Source: Anaerolineae bacterium (GTDB taxonomy: Bacteria; Chloroflexota; Anaerolineae; Promineifilales; Promineifilaceae). From it: 64,000 nucleotides of DNA. Where the stretch lies: the NCBI GenBank assembly GCA_030425205.1, contig JAUIAP010000028.1, positions 1 through 64,000 of the forward strand, given 5' to 3'. The notes below the pieces were generated by a model, which worked only from the letters and a program-made list of their open reading frames with translations, made no database searches and had not been told where the DNA came from. Positions 51,642 to 60,897 of this stretch are shown piece after piece; the first letter of the stretch is position 1, and each line of letters starts with the position of its first letter. The position numbers and the translations under genes were made by a program.

Positions 51642-51670
51642 ATTATAGATAGCCGATTTGGGGCTGTCAA
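51642..51670 (-). promoter_or_regulatory. Consensus sigma70 promoter of tRNA-Gly
   Basis: On the minus strand TTGACA (51670-51665), a 17-base spacer and TATAAT (51647-51642): perfect consensus. The predicted start is about 6-7 bases before the tRNA. Confidence 0.92.
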
Positions 51671-51793
51671 GAATAGTTACACGCCTTTAACGTGAATTCC
51701 AAATGCGCATGATTTTAAGTTGGCGGAATTCGACTGTATCAACGTTGCATCCGTATATTTCCACAATCGGCCGATCTCCACTAAAATTAGCCT

Positions 51794-52123
51794 ATGAAAG
51801 CACATCCAACCAACATTCAGGCCGATCGCAGCGCACGGATACTCTCCATCTCATGGAATGATGGGAAGACGACTACCTATCCGTTTGACGGGCTACGGCT
51901 CGCATGTCCCTGCGTCGAATGCAAAGGCGGCCACGCCAAAATGGGCAATGTGACCCCACCAAGCGTTGTGCAAAATGCGCCAAATTTAGGGATTCAACTT
52001 GAGAATTTACAGGCTGTTGGTAGCTATGCGCTGCAACCACTCTGGAGCGATGGACATTCGACCGGAATGTATACGTGGGAGTTGCTACGTGCGCTTGCGC
52101 CTGTGGACAGCGAACAAAATTGA
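51794..52123 (+). CDS. DUF971 (GBBH-like N-terminal domain) protein
   Basis: 109 residues. The pattern ISWNDGKTTTYPFDGLRLACPCVECKGGHAKMG followed by VGSYALQPLWSDGHSTGMYTWELLRAL matches DUF971 proteins, which share a fold with the N-terminal domain of gamma-butyrobetaine hydroxylase and are often linked to Fe-S or Mrp/ApbC genes. The Cys pair CPCVEC may bind a metal. No such partner adjoins it. The only intergenic TCGGCCGA copy (51767-51774) lies 20 bases upstream of its start. Its stop abuts the stop of the converging gene with no gap. Confidence 0.88.
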   Translation: MKAHPTNIQADRSARILSISWNDGKTTTYPFDGLRLACPCVECKGGHAKMGNVTPPSVVQNAPNLGIQLENLQAVGSYALQPLWSDGHSTGMYTWELLRALAPVDSEQN

Positions 52124-54043
52124 TTACTGTTCACTGACAAGTAACTCTTCTTCCATTTCGGCAATTGCCCGCGCCACATTTTCAATGGCGACCCGCTGTT
52201 TGCGATAAAAATCTGAATCACTCATCACTAAGCGCGGTGTCACTTCACGAACCTTATTGCCCTTCACAAAACGCAGATCGAGGATATTGTAAAGCAGCCA
52301 TTCCGTGCGCGTGAGGGACTGCTCCCCTTCTGGGCGTTGACGCTCAATCGCTTTTTTCAAAATCTCTTTTAACCCTTGAACCACATTGCCATCGTGATCT
52401 TCTGCTTCGTCTTGCACAATTTCGAGGTCAAGCAGTGGGCTTTCCGTTAATTTAGGGCCACCCCAGAGATGATCAAGCGCGTCCTTGACCATTTTTGTGT
52501 AGCGCGGGCTGTTCAGAATTGGGCTAACAGCATTTGATTCTTCTGTCGCTGCACTGTCCTCAAGCAGTACCGCGCCGCTAAATGTGGCTGCGCCGCGCAG
52601 TTTTTGCAGCGCGGTCAATGCGGGGAGCAAGCCTTCAACAGCAGCAAAGACGTTTTGCTGAAGCACCTGGTCTTCGAGTGCGCTCGTCGCCTGCTGGGCA
52701 ATGCGTTCGACGATAATTTCTTCGACTTCACTATAGGGGGCATCTTCGTTGATGGCGATGCCTAGCACGCCAACCAGCACATCATCGTTGCGCGTATAGA
52801 GAGGGCGAATCCAGAAGTTTTCCCAGCGCATTAGATCGTCGCTTTCCTGTTCGATCAAGATCGTTGGATCGGGCAGTTCTGCCAGCAAAAACGGATGGCC
52901 GTCAATTCCGTCTCTTTCGGCCGAACTGACCAACGCCTCCATCTCAACCTCCCCCCCGCTGATACTCGCCACAAACGCAACGGGCGCACGCAGCACGTCG
53001 CATCCCGCAGCCAATAGACTGCTCAAGAATTGGCTCATATCCTGCCGCGTGATCAATCGCTCACTCAATTCCTGAATGCGCCGCACGTCTGGCTCATTGT
53101 TAAACGCCAGCACGCGCTCAATCTGCTGCTTATAGGCATGAATTGCCCATTCGACTAACATCACAGTGCCAACGGTTGTTGCGGCGGCAGCCGTCGTTGC
53201 ATCCAATCCCAAGAAAGAACCTGCCTGAATCGTCAACACATAGACCAATAGGACAATGCTGGCCGTCATTGGCACACGCGCCATGAACTTGAGCAATTTG
53301 ACGCGCACAACACGATTGGAGCTGACCGCACCGAGATAGACGATATTCGACGTAAGCTGTGAAAACATCAAGCCAACGGTGAGGTTGCCGAGAATGAGCA
53401 GCAGCCATGCCCATGCGGAGATGCGTTCCATCGACGTTTGCGAGAGTGCGAGATAGGGGAACACGCTGAGCGGTGCCGCCATAATCACAAGCAGAATTGT
53501 GCCAATGCGACGACGGGTCGTGCGCGTGATGCTGCGCTGATAGGAGCGCAGGACATTGTAGATGCTCGCGACACTAACCGTCCAGAAGTAGGCGGCAAAT
53601 AGATAAAAGCCACCACTGGCTTGCAGATGGAACGCATTGGGTGTTTCAACAATGGTGTTGACGATTAAATCGGTGAAGATGACAAGCAGGAAGCAGACAA
53701 AGCTGATCAAATAAGTGACAAATTCGATAGCGCGGCGGCGCCTTGAGCGGCTCCCTGTTGTGACGAGCAGGGCGTCGGAGAAATGGAACTGGATTGCGGG
53801 GACAAACGTGATGCCGAGCCACTTAAACGTGAGCCAATTTTCGGCCGATCCCACCAACTGAACGCGACTCACCAACAACTCGGTCAAAAACACAATCACG
53901 ACCGCACCTAACAACAAGCTATACGTGCGCGACACGCGATTTTCGCGCAAATAGGGTAGATTATAGAGCACGACCGCCGTCCCAAAAATGACGATAATCG
54001 CCTGAATGATATCGTTGGTGAGCGCGAGGAAATCGGTCAACAT
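52124..54043 (-). CDS. 7TM receptor-like membrane protein with GAF-type sensor, no kinase
   Basis: 639 residues. About eight to nine membrane helices fill about 1-300 (histidine-kinase 7TM-like at the N-terminus, then LVYVLTIQAGSFLGL and following). A cytoplasmic region about 320-475 looks like a GAF domain (LITRQDMSQFLSSLLAAGCDVLRAPVAFVASI ... LVGVLGIAINEDAPYSEVEEIIVERIAQQATSALED). The C-terminal 160 residues are acidic and helical with a WLLYNILDLRFVKGNKVREV segment and coiled-coil end. No HisKA, HATPase, GGDEF or EAL motif is visible. It is 56 bases downstream of ftsH and probably co-transcribed with it. I do not recognise a named family. Confidence 0.8.
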   Translation of the reverse strand: MLTDFLALTNDIIQAIIVIFGTAVVLYNLPYLRENRVSRTYSLLLGAVVIVFLTELLVSRVQLVGSAENWLTFKWLGITFVPAIQFHFSDALLVTTGSRSRRRRAIEFVTYLISFVCFLLVIFTDLIVNTIVETPNAFHLQASGGFYLFAAYFWTVSVASIYNVLRSYQRSITRTTRRRIGTILLVIMAAPLSVFPYLALSQTSMERISAWAWLLLILGNLTVGLMFSQLTSNIVYLGAVSSNRVVRVKLLKFMARVPMTASIVLLVYVLTIQAGSFLGLDATTAAAATTVGTVMLVEWAIHAYKQQIERVLAFNNEPDVRRIQELSERLITRQDMSQFLSSLLAAGCDVLRAPVAFVASISGGEVEMEALVSSAERDGIDGHPFLLAELPDPTILIEQESDDLMRWENFWIRPLYTRNDDVLVGVLGIAINEDAPYSEVEEIIVERIAQQATSALEDQVLQQNVFAAVEGLLPALTALQKLRGAATFSGAVLLEDSAATEESNAVSPILNSPRYTKMVKDALDHLWGGPKLTESPLLDLEIVQDEAEDHDGNVVQGLKEILKKAIERQRPEGEQSLTRTEWLLYNILDLRFVKGNKVREVTPRLVMSDSDFYRKQRVAIENVARAIAEMEEELLVSEQ

Positions 54044-54099
54044 ATCGGAAAGTTGGAGAACAGTGGCCTGTAATCAGACGTCCGTCGGCAGAAACTTAT

Positions 54100-55947
54100 T
54101 TACTGCTCACTGCTTGCTGTCGGCTGCGTACTGCCAATTGCGCCGTCGATCAACGCTTGAAACTCTTCCCCATCCAGCGTCTCTTTTTCAATCAGCGTTT
54201 GCGAAACAAGTTCCAAAATGTCACGATGATTGGACAAAACATCGGTTGCCATCTGATACGATTCGTCGATCAAGGCACGCACCTCACGGTCTATCTCTTC
54301 AGCGAGTGCATCAGAATAGTTGCGCTGCTCACTGATTTCACGCCCCAAGAAGACCATCTCTTGTCGTTCGCCATAGGTGCGCAAGCCCAGTCTCTCGCTC
54401 ATTCCCCATTGCGTTACCATGGCCCGCGCAATCCGCGTCACCTGCCCTAAATCGTTGCTTGCGCCAGTCGTCACATCGCCAAAGGTCAACTCTTCCGCCA
54501 CACGACCGCCCAATGCCATCGCCATCTGCGCCTTGAGCTTATTGACCGTGGTGTACTGTTTATCGTCTTCCAAAAACCATGTGACACCGCCCGCAGGGCC
54601 GCGCGGGACGATTGTTACCTTGCGCAAGGGCAGCGCATGTGCCAAAAAGTGGGCAACGATGGCGTGACCCGCCTCGTGATAGGCCGTAATCTCTTTGTCA
54701 TCTTCTGTCATGACGCGGCTACGTCGTTCAGGGCCGAGCTGGACACGTTCGATGGCCTCATGAAATTCTGGCATGCCGATATTCGGCCGATTCCGTCGCG
54801 CCGCCAACAGTGCCGCTTCATTGACAGTGTTTTCGATGTCCGCGCCTGCAAAACCCGGTGTCGCCTTGGCCAAGACTGTCACATCAACCTGTTTCGCAAC
54901 AGGTTTGCCGCGCATGTGGACGTTAAATATGTGCTCACGCCCTTTTACGTCGGGGCGATCGACCGTCACGCGCCGATCAAAGCGACCGGGACGCATCAGC
55001 GCAGGATCAAGGATGTCGGGTCGGTTGGTTGCGGCCAACATGATGATGTGAGTGTCGGTTGAAAAGCCATCCATCTCAACGAGAATCTGGTTAAGCGTTT
55101 GCTCGCGCTCGTCATGTCCACCACCTAGCCCAGCACCGCGCTGTCGGCCGACGGCATCAATTTCGTCGATAAAGATAATACAGGGGCTATGTCGTTGTGC
55201 CTGCTCAAAAAGATCGCGCACGCGCGAAGCCCCAACGCCGACAAACATCTCGACAAATTCCGATCCTGCAATCGAGAAAAATGGCACGCCCGCCTCGCCT
55301 GAAACAGCTTTTGCCAATAGCGTCTTACCTGTTCCCGGTGGGCCAATCAACAACACACCTTTGGGAATGCGCGCGCCAAAACTGACAAATTTATCGGGCG
55401 TGCGCAGAAATTCGACGACCTCAGCTAGCTCTTCTTTTGCCTCGTCAACGCCCGCAACGTCATCAAACGTCACCGTCGGCGTTTCGCCCGTAAACAGACG
55501 GGCGCGACTCTTGCCAAATTGCGCGACTTGATTGCCACCCGCCTGCGATTGACGCATATAAAAATAGTAGAAAAAGCCGATCAACAGGGCTATCGGCAAC
55601 AATGAGAATAGAAGTGTCCCTATACCAGCCCATCGACCCGGGCGTTCATAGTTAATCTCGACAGTCGTTGGATCAACACCATACGTAACCAACAGCTCTT
55701 CGAGCGAACTCGCGCCACTGATGCGTGATCGGCGCACTTCCCCATCCTCAAACGTCACGAGAAGTTGGCGACCATCGCTGTCAACGGCGATGTCTTCAAC
55801 TTCCTCATCTTTGATGGCATTGGCAAGAACACTAACAGGGATGTCAGAGACCGGCTGTGGTGCACTGTTATATGTCCAAAGTACCGAGATAAAGGCACTG
55901 GCAAGCATCAAATAAAATATGTAGCGAAAGATAATTGAGCGATCCAA
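54100..55947 (-). CDS. ftsH: ATP-dependent membrane zinc protease FtsH
   Basis: 615 residues with a TTG start at 55947 (AAGGA about 8 bases upstream; no other sensible start). Two N-terminal membrane helices (about 8-26 and 108-130) flank an extracytoplasmic domain. The AAA domain has Walker A GPPGTGKT, Walker B IIFIDEID, the pore loop MFVGVGASRVRDLFEQA and SRH ATNRPDILDPALMRPGRFDR. The M41 protease has HEAGHA (zinc His) and the distal Asp in TTGASNDL. It degrades misfolded membrane and regulatory proteins. It lies in a minus-strand series with pgsA, M23, VanW and kinase genes. Confidence 0.97.
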   Translation of the reverse strand: MDRSIIFRYIFYLMLASAFISVLWTYNSAPQPVSDIPVSVLANAIKDEEVEDIAVDSDGRQLLVTFEDGEVRRSRISGASSLEELLVTYGVDPTTVEINYERPGRWAGIGTLLFSLLPIALLIGFFYYFYMRQSQAGGNQVAQFGKSRARLFTGETPTVTFDDVAGVDEAKEELAEVVEFLRTPDKFVSFGARIPKGVLLIGPPGTGKTLLAKAVSGEAGVPFFSIAGSEFVEMFVGVGASRVRDLFEQAQRHSPCIIFIDEIDAVGRQRGAGLGGGHDEREQTLNQILVEMDGFSTDTHIIMLAATNRPDILDPALMRPGRFDRRVTVDRPDVKGREHIFNVHMRGKPVAKQVDVTVLAKATPGFAGADIENTVNEAALLAARRNRPNIGMPEFHEAIERVQLGPERRSRVMTEDDKEITAYHEAGHAIVAHFLAHALPLRKVTIVPRGPAGGVTWFLEDDKQYTTVNKLKAQMAMALGGRVAEELTFGDVTTGASNDLGQVTRIARAMVTQWGMSERLGLRTYGERQEMVFLGREISEQRNYSDALAEEIDREVRALIDESYQMATDVLSNHRDILELVSQTLIEKETLDGEEFQALIDGAIGSTQPTASSEQ

Positions 55948-56033
55948 AATTTGTCCTTAGTGATTAGTTGTTGATTGCGAATTGCGCGTAAAAAGACAAC
56001 TTCATCGAACGAGTTGTAACTTGCAACTTCTGT

Positions 56034-57152
56034 TTAAGATGTCCATGCTAAATAGACCGCCCACCAGAGTGGTATGAGTCCAACGAGGGCAAAAAAGGCG
56101 ATTAACCCGAGCGTGACAGCAACCCAATCGAAAGCGGCTTGCGCTGGTTCGACAGGTGTCATACCGCGCGCAGGGGTCTCTTCTCCAAGCAAAATGGGGC
56201 GCATTCCCGTCGGGGTGTCCTCGCCGAGTTCATCTTCGGGACGCGGATTATAGTATTGGGTGTTTTGTTCATTTGGCAGATAGAGCGTGCCAGTCTCTTC
56301 GAGTCCTTGATTGCGGTAGGTGGAGAGAATTCGGCCGAATTGACCCGCCGTTCGATAGCGCAACATCGGCTCTTTCAACAACACCTTCAGAATGATCTCT
56401 TCTAGTTGTGGCGGAACATTCGGATTAATGTCTGAGGGGAGCGGCGGCGGTTCTTGAATATGCTTGAGTGCAATTGCCGTATGGTTTTCACCAAGAAATG
56501 GCAATCCACCCGTTAGCATCTCAAACAAGATGATCCCGACCGAATAGACATCTGAGGCTGGCGTCGCCTTTTGACCACGCGCTTGCTCTGGTGCAAAGTA
56601 TTGTGGTGTTCCCCATACAAGCTCTTGCTTGACAGAAACGGTTGCCTCACTCATGGCGCGTGCAATCCCAAAATCGGTCACTTTTACCCGCTCATCCCGT
56701 GTCACCAGTACATTCTGTGGCTTGACATCGCAATGCACCAACCCTGCACGATGGGCATATCCCAATCCCGCACAAATCTGAATGGCGAGATCGAGCGCAC
56801 GCTCAATCGACATGGGCATATTGGGGGGTTGATTGCGGATGATCTGTTTTAGGGTGAATCCTTCAACAAACTCCATCACGATGTAGTGACGGTCGCCATC
56901 TTGTCCAATATCATGCACGGTTACAATGTTGGGGTGTGCGAGGTTGGCAACGGCTTGTGCCTCTTGACGGAACTTGGCGAGAAATGTCTCGTCTCCTGTC
57001 AAGCCGGGATGCAACACTTTGACAGCCACCGTTCGGCCGAGAATCGTGTCCTGCGCCCGATAGACCGCCGCCATGCCACCACTACCCACCCGTTCGATCA
57101 GGCGGTAGCGGTCGTTGAGTAGTTGTTGCGCCCCAGTCGTCATGCGACGCAT
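56034..57152 (-). CDS. Membrane-anchored Ser/Thr protein kinase
   Basis: 372 residues (the ATG at 57143 is equally possible). The PknB-type catalytic domain is about 14-280: GSGGMAAVYRA, VAVKVL (Lys), VHCDVKPQNVLV (the usual HRD reads HCD), VTDFGIA, GTPQYFAPEQARGQ. A 60-residue linker with EETGTLYLPNEQN, EDTPTGMRP and ETPARGMTPVEP resembles autophosphorylation segments and echoes EPTALYMPD in the acidic TPR protein at 16.7-19.7 kb. One C-terminal membrane helix (about 343-367, VTLGLIAFFALVGLIPLWWAVYL) ends the protein, so there is no large sensor domain outside. It lies between the VanW gene and ftsH in the envelope series. Confidence 0.93.
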   Translation of the reverse strand: MRRMTTGAQQLLNDRYRLIERVGSGGMAAVYRAQDTILGRTVAVKVLHPGLTGDETFLAKFRQEAQAVANLAHPNIVTVHDIGQDGDRHYIVMEFVEGFTLKQIIRNQPPNMPMSIERALDLAIQICAGLGYAHRAGLVHCDVKPQNVLVTRDERVKVTDFGIARAMSEATVSVKQELVWGTPQYFAPEQARGQKATPASDVYSVGIILFEMLTGGLPFLGENHTAIALKHIQEPPPLPSDINPNVPPQLEEIILKVLLKEPMLRYRTAGQFGRILSTYRNQGLEETGTLYLPNEQNTQYYNPRPEDELGEDTPTGMRPILLGEETPARGMTPVEPAQAAFDWVAVTLGLIAFFALVGLIPLWWAVYLAWTS

Positions 57153-57243
57153 TGTAACATAACGCTATGTTGGATGTCAGATTGTCCCACGCTCTTTATA
57201 CAAAGCTGACCCGCCGCCTCGCTTTTTAACGACACGTGCCGGG

Positions 57244-59136
57244 TTAGTCGCGCAAGTAATCGGGGAGAAGATTGCGGTTTGTATTGTCGCCGTATTCAAA
57301 TACATCTAGCCACGGGACATAGGAGCTGTTGATGATGTTTTGGTCACGCAACGCCCCTTCAAAATTATAGACATTGCGCACAATTTGTACATCTGCGCCA
57401 CCCGCTGCCCATTCAACCTGCTTTAGATCCTCACCATCCCATTCAGGATTGTAACGATACTCGGTTGGGCGTGGGTCGGTCTCATTCCACATATAAAGTT
57501 CACGCTCTACCGTTCGGCCGATTTTCGTGCTGTAAATTTTGAACGTCAGCGACTCTGAACCTTCGTTGTAGTAATTTTCAATCAGGAGATGGTGGGGCGT
57601 ATTGTTGGTGAACGTAAAGTCGATCATGGGGGAGTAGATAGTGGCATCCATACCCACGTTTGGCAGACCATCGGGGCCGAGTCCGTCTTCATAGTAGGCG
57701 ACGCGATAGCCATGTTGCCAACGGTCACCAAGTTCATAACCACCCCAAAAAGCGGCTTGATAGAGCGTTGTGCTGACTTGGCAAACTCCACCACCGATGC
57801 CCTCGATTGTCTGACCACCAAAGATGATCAGACCCGTCTCATACCCCTGTTCGGCACTGATTTCGCCGAGATAGTGATTGTAGGAAAACTCTTCTCCCGG
57901 CGCGATGACGATCCCATAGAAATTTTCGGCCGATCGCGCAATGTTCGCCATTCGCTCAGGCGAAGAGCCTGAAAAATAGGTCGTCGTTGCCGTGATTAAC
58001 TCGGTGATGCCCAATTCAGCGGCCGTTGCGTGCGAATTGACGACGGGAACAATCTCCTCGACGACAAAGGGGACGGAGCGATTCGGCGTTTGAACCGCCG
58101 CCATCAGACTCTCTAGCGTCGCGTCCACATCTAGCCGACGTCCCGTCTTGTGCGGCTCAACCAACACCAGTTCATGGGTAAAGTCGTCAAAATAGAAGCG
58201 CGCCCGCTCTGGCTCGCGGGTTACGCCATCGGCATATTCCGCAATCCAGTTGCGCGCGGCAACTTCGTCCAAAAAGACGTTGGGCGTGAGTGAACCGTTC
58301 ACGTCTTCCCACTCAATGCGCAGCCATTCGACAAGTTGTTGCGTTGAAAGGGTTGCGCCGCTCAAATCGACCCCGTCGAACGGTTTCTCGAAATAGAGCG
58401 TCATCGGGCTGCCGATTATATTTTGGATGATTTCGGCCGAATTTCCCAAATCCCCAACACGAGGCTGAACCTCTTCAATCACGAGGGTGATTTGCGCATC
58501 CTCAAAATTACGCACAGGCTGCATCAATAGGTCACGAGTTGCGCTGCGATTGAGTTCACGTCCTGCCTGTGGCGGCACGTAGACCACTTCATTTCCCACA
58601 ATATCGAGCGTCGCATCGACGGTCGGCACATCAATTAGCGCGGCAATTTCAGCCAACCAGACATCGACAGCCCCTTCATCGATCAAGACGTTCGGGGTAA
58701 TCCCAACGCCCGTATACCAAGTGCTAAATTGATCGCGCAGTTGGGTCTGTTCGTCACCATTTCTGCCGATCACAAACGCCTGCTGCACCGCCCCATCCAC
58801 ATCATAGGCAACACCTAAATCAAGCAATGATTTTGCCCACACCATTCCTGTTGAAGGGTCTTCAAGCATAATTGTGCGGTCTGTGATAGCGGGCGCAACC
58901 TGCTCCAGCGTTGCCTGTGCTTCCGTCGCCGTCAAGCCGCTCACATCGACGTCCCACACGTTGATGCCTGTGAAAATACGATCGACATGTTCAGCACGAT
59001 ACTGTTCAATCTGCCAGTAGCCAACACCGAGTAATACAATCGTTGCAATCAGAGGGATGATGAGGAATGCGGCGATACCGCGTAGAATTCGGCCGAAGTT
59101 CGAGCCGTGTGGTTGTGGTTGAATAGTTGCAGCCAT
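57244..59136 (-). CDS. VanW-domain, peptidoglycan-binding membrane protein
   Basis: 630 residues; GAGGGGAT directly precedes the ATG. One membrane helix (about 20-45). Two PG_binding_4-like domains lie at about 60-200 and 255-380 (GINVWDVDVSGLTATEAQATLEQV is the typical opening). A VanW domain (about 390-560) has YNHYLGEISAEQGYETGLIIFGGQ and GGGVCQVSTTLYQAAFWGGYE. A G5-like tail follows. It acts at the cell wall, and no vancomycin-resistance function is implied. Neighbours are the LysM-M23 hydrolase upstream and the kinase downstream. Confidence 0.93.
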   Translation of the reverse strand: MAATIQPQPHGSNFGRILRGIAAFLIIPLIATIVLLGVGYWQIEQYRAEHVDRIFTGINVWDVDVSGLTATEAQATLEQVAPAITDRTIMLEDPSTGMVWAKSLLDLGVAYDVDGAVQQAFVIGRNGDEQTQLRDQFSTWYTGVGITPNVLIDEGAVDVWLAEIAALIDVPTVDATLDIVGNEVVYVPPQAGRELNRSATRDLLMQPVRNFEDAQITLVIEEVQPRVGDLGNSAEIIQNIIGSPMTLYFEKPFDGVDLSGATLSTQQLVEWLRIEWEDVNGSLTPNVFLDEVAARNWIAEYADGVTREPERARFYFDDFTHELVLVEPHKTGRRLDVDATLESLMAAVQTPNRSVPFVVEEIVPVVNSHATAAELGITELITATTTYFSGSSPERMANIARSAENFYGIVIAPGEEFSYNHYLGEISAEQGYETGLIIFGGQTIEGIGGGVCQVSTTLYQAAFWGGYELGDRWQHGYRVAYYEDGLGPDGLPNVGMDATIYSPMIDFTFTNNTPHHLLIENYYNEGSESLTFKIYSTKIGRTVERELYMWNETDPRPTEYRYNPEWDGEDLKQVEWAAGGADVQIVRNVYNFEGALRDQNIINSSYVPWLDVFEYGDNTNRNLLPDYLRD

Positions 59137-59198
59137 ATCCCCTCATTTTAGCGAGTTGGTACCCATTGGGGGGCAACGTTTAATCAATCTTCACCCGA

Positions 59199-60872
59199 CT
59201 ATGGAATGAGCGTCGCTGGCAAAATCGAACGTTCTAACCACGGCAACCCATTCACCGCGACATCACGCACACGCACTTCCCAATGCAAATGTGCCGCCGT
59301 CGAAAGCCCCGTATTGCCCAAGCTGCCGACCGCTTGCCCAACGGTCACGACATCTCCCACATTGACAAGCAATTGTGTCATGTGGGCATAGCTGGTAAAG
59401 ACGCCCATGCCGTGATCGAGGACAACCAAATTGCCGCGCAGTTGCGTAAATTGGCTAAATGCGACCACGCCAGCGGCAACGGCACGAATTGGCGTATTAA
59501 CCGGTGCGCCATAATCGACACCCGTATGGAAGATAGAGACGGGTGCGCCGTCATAGGAGCGCGGACTGCCATAGATGCCTGAGATGTAGTTGATGTCAAG
59601 CGGCGAGGAGAATGTCTGCGTGATACTCCAGTACGGTTGCGGCGTGATTGTTTGATAAATGGGGGTGAGTGTGCTGTTTTCGGCCGATCTCACCACCGTA
59701 TCATCTGCCAACGGAATCGCCTGAAAGCCATAATCGATCCCCGCCACGCGCACAACTTGCGAAAGCGTTGGTCGTTCCTCATCCGCCGTAAACACATCGA
59801 GTGTATATAAGCCCGGCCGCGTAAATGCATCCAGACCCACAATCGCCAAAAATCCATCGCCATAGGGTAAGAACGGGAATGTTTGCTCGTATTGATCGTA
59901 GAAATAAGGTTGTGTAGGCGCGGTCAAGTCGATCAGGCGAATGCGACCAGTGGGCGTGAGGGGTGTGGTCAGTTCAGTGTAGACACTAAACGCTTCCCCC
60001 TGTTCAAATGGCTGCTGACTCACTTGGAGCGTCGTCAACTCGGCCGGCAACGCGCGGAATGGGGCATCGCTGGGAATGCGAAGACGTTGACCCGCGTAGA
60101 CGGCGGTTGGATAGGGCAGGTCGTTGGCGGCGGCAATCAGATGCGGCGGCCGATTGTAGCTTGCGGCAATTTCGACGAGCGTCTCATCTGCCGTGACAAT
60201 GTGCGGGGTTCCCGTGATAGGAAATGGATCGGCCGAACCTGTGCGACTGACCACCCGCAAACTTTGCCCCGCAATCAGGCGATCGGGATTGAGCAATTGA
60301 TTGTCCGCGCTGACAAATTCGGGTAACGTGTTGAATGCAGCCGCAATCCCTTCCAATGAATCGCCGATCTCTACAACGTAGTCAAGCGCATACAGATCCC
60401 CTATCGCGTCGGGAATGAACAACCTTTGACCGACCTGCAAGACCGCATCTGCTTCTAAACGATTTACGCGCAACAGTTCTTCAACAGTCACACCCGCCTG
60501 TTCCGCAATCAACGTGAGGCTATCCCCACCCTGCACCAGATAGACTTTTGGCACGGGTGGTAAATTAGGCAAATTTTGCAATGCAGGATCGTTCACACGC
60601 TGCACGCCATCTGGGAGCGTCGCCACGCCTGAGATGATAATTTGTTGCCCGATGAACAGGCCTGCATCTGGATTTATGCTGTTGCGGCTGGCGAGTTCGC
60701 TGACGCTGGTGGCATACTGTTCCGCAATGCCATAGAGCGTGTCGCCCGCACTGACCGTATGGATAACGATGGGGGTTTCAGAGGCGGGGATCGCTTCATC
60801 CGCATCCTGCGCATGAATGACTGGCGCAAGCGAGAACAAGCATAATAGAACGAACAGTAAGGCGTGTTTCAT
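59199..60872 (-). CDS. LysM-repeat M23 metallopeptidase
   Basis: 557 residues. The signal peptide (about 1-21) ends VIHAQ. Four LysM domains (about 35-80, 107-153, 160-207, 222-268; each with an IV-x-x-GDTL-like opening and GQxLxIP ending) bind peptidoglycan. A beta region (about 285-420) follows, then an M23 lytic domain (about 445-545) with FHTGVDYGAPVNTPI (zinc His and Asp), LDHGMGVFTSYAHM and AHLHWEVR (zinc His pair). It is probably active as a wall endopeptidase outside the cell. It sits between pgsA (25 bases upstream) and the VanW gene. Confidence 0.95.
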   Translation of the reverse strand: MKHALLFVLLCLFSLAPVIHAQDADEAIPASETPIVIHTVSAGDTLYGIAEQYATSVSELASRNSINPDAGLFIGQQIIISGVATLPDGVQRVNDPALQNLPNLPPVPKVYLVQGGDSLTLIAEQAGVTVEELLRVNRLEADAVLQVGQRLFIPDAIGDLYALDYVVEIGDSLEGIAAAFNTLPEFVSADNQLLNPDRLIAGQSLRVVSRTGSADPFPITGTPHIVTADETLVEIAASYNRPPHLIAAANDLPYPTAVYAGQRLRIPSDAPFRALPAELTTLQVSQQPFEQGEAFSVYTELTTPLTPTGRIRLIDLTAPTQPYFYDQYEQTFPFLPYGDGFLAIVGLDAFTRPGLYTLDVFTADEERPTLSQVVRVAGIDYGFQAIPLADDTVVRSAENSTLTPIYQTITPQPYWSITQTFSSPLDINYISGIYGSPRSYDGAPVSIFHTGVDYGAPVNTPIRAVAAGVVAFSQFTQLRGNLVVLDHGMGVFTSYAHMTQLLVNVGDVVTVGQAVGSLGNTGLSTAAHLHWEVRVRDVAVNGLPWLERSILPATLIP

Positions 60873-60897
60873 TGACGGGAGGGCTGCGTCAAAATGC

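Noticed and set aside
57244..59136. Vancomycin-resistance locus suggested by the VanW domain
   Set aside because: No VanHAX or VanRS genes are present; VanW domains are common in wall proteins unrelated to resistance.
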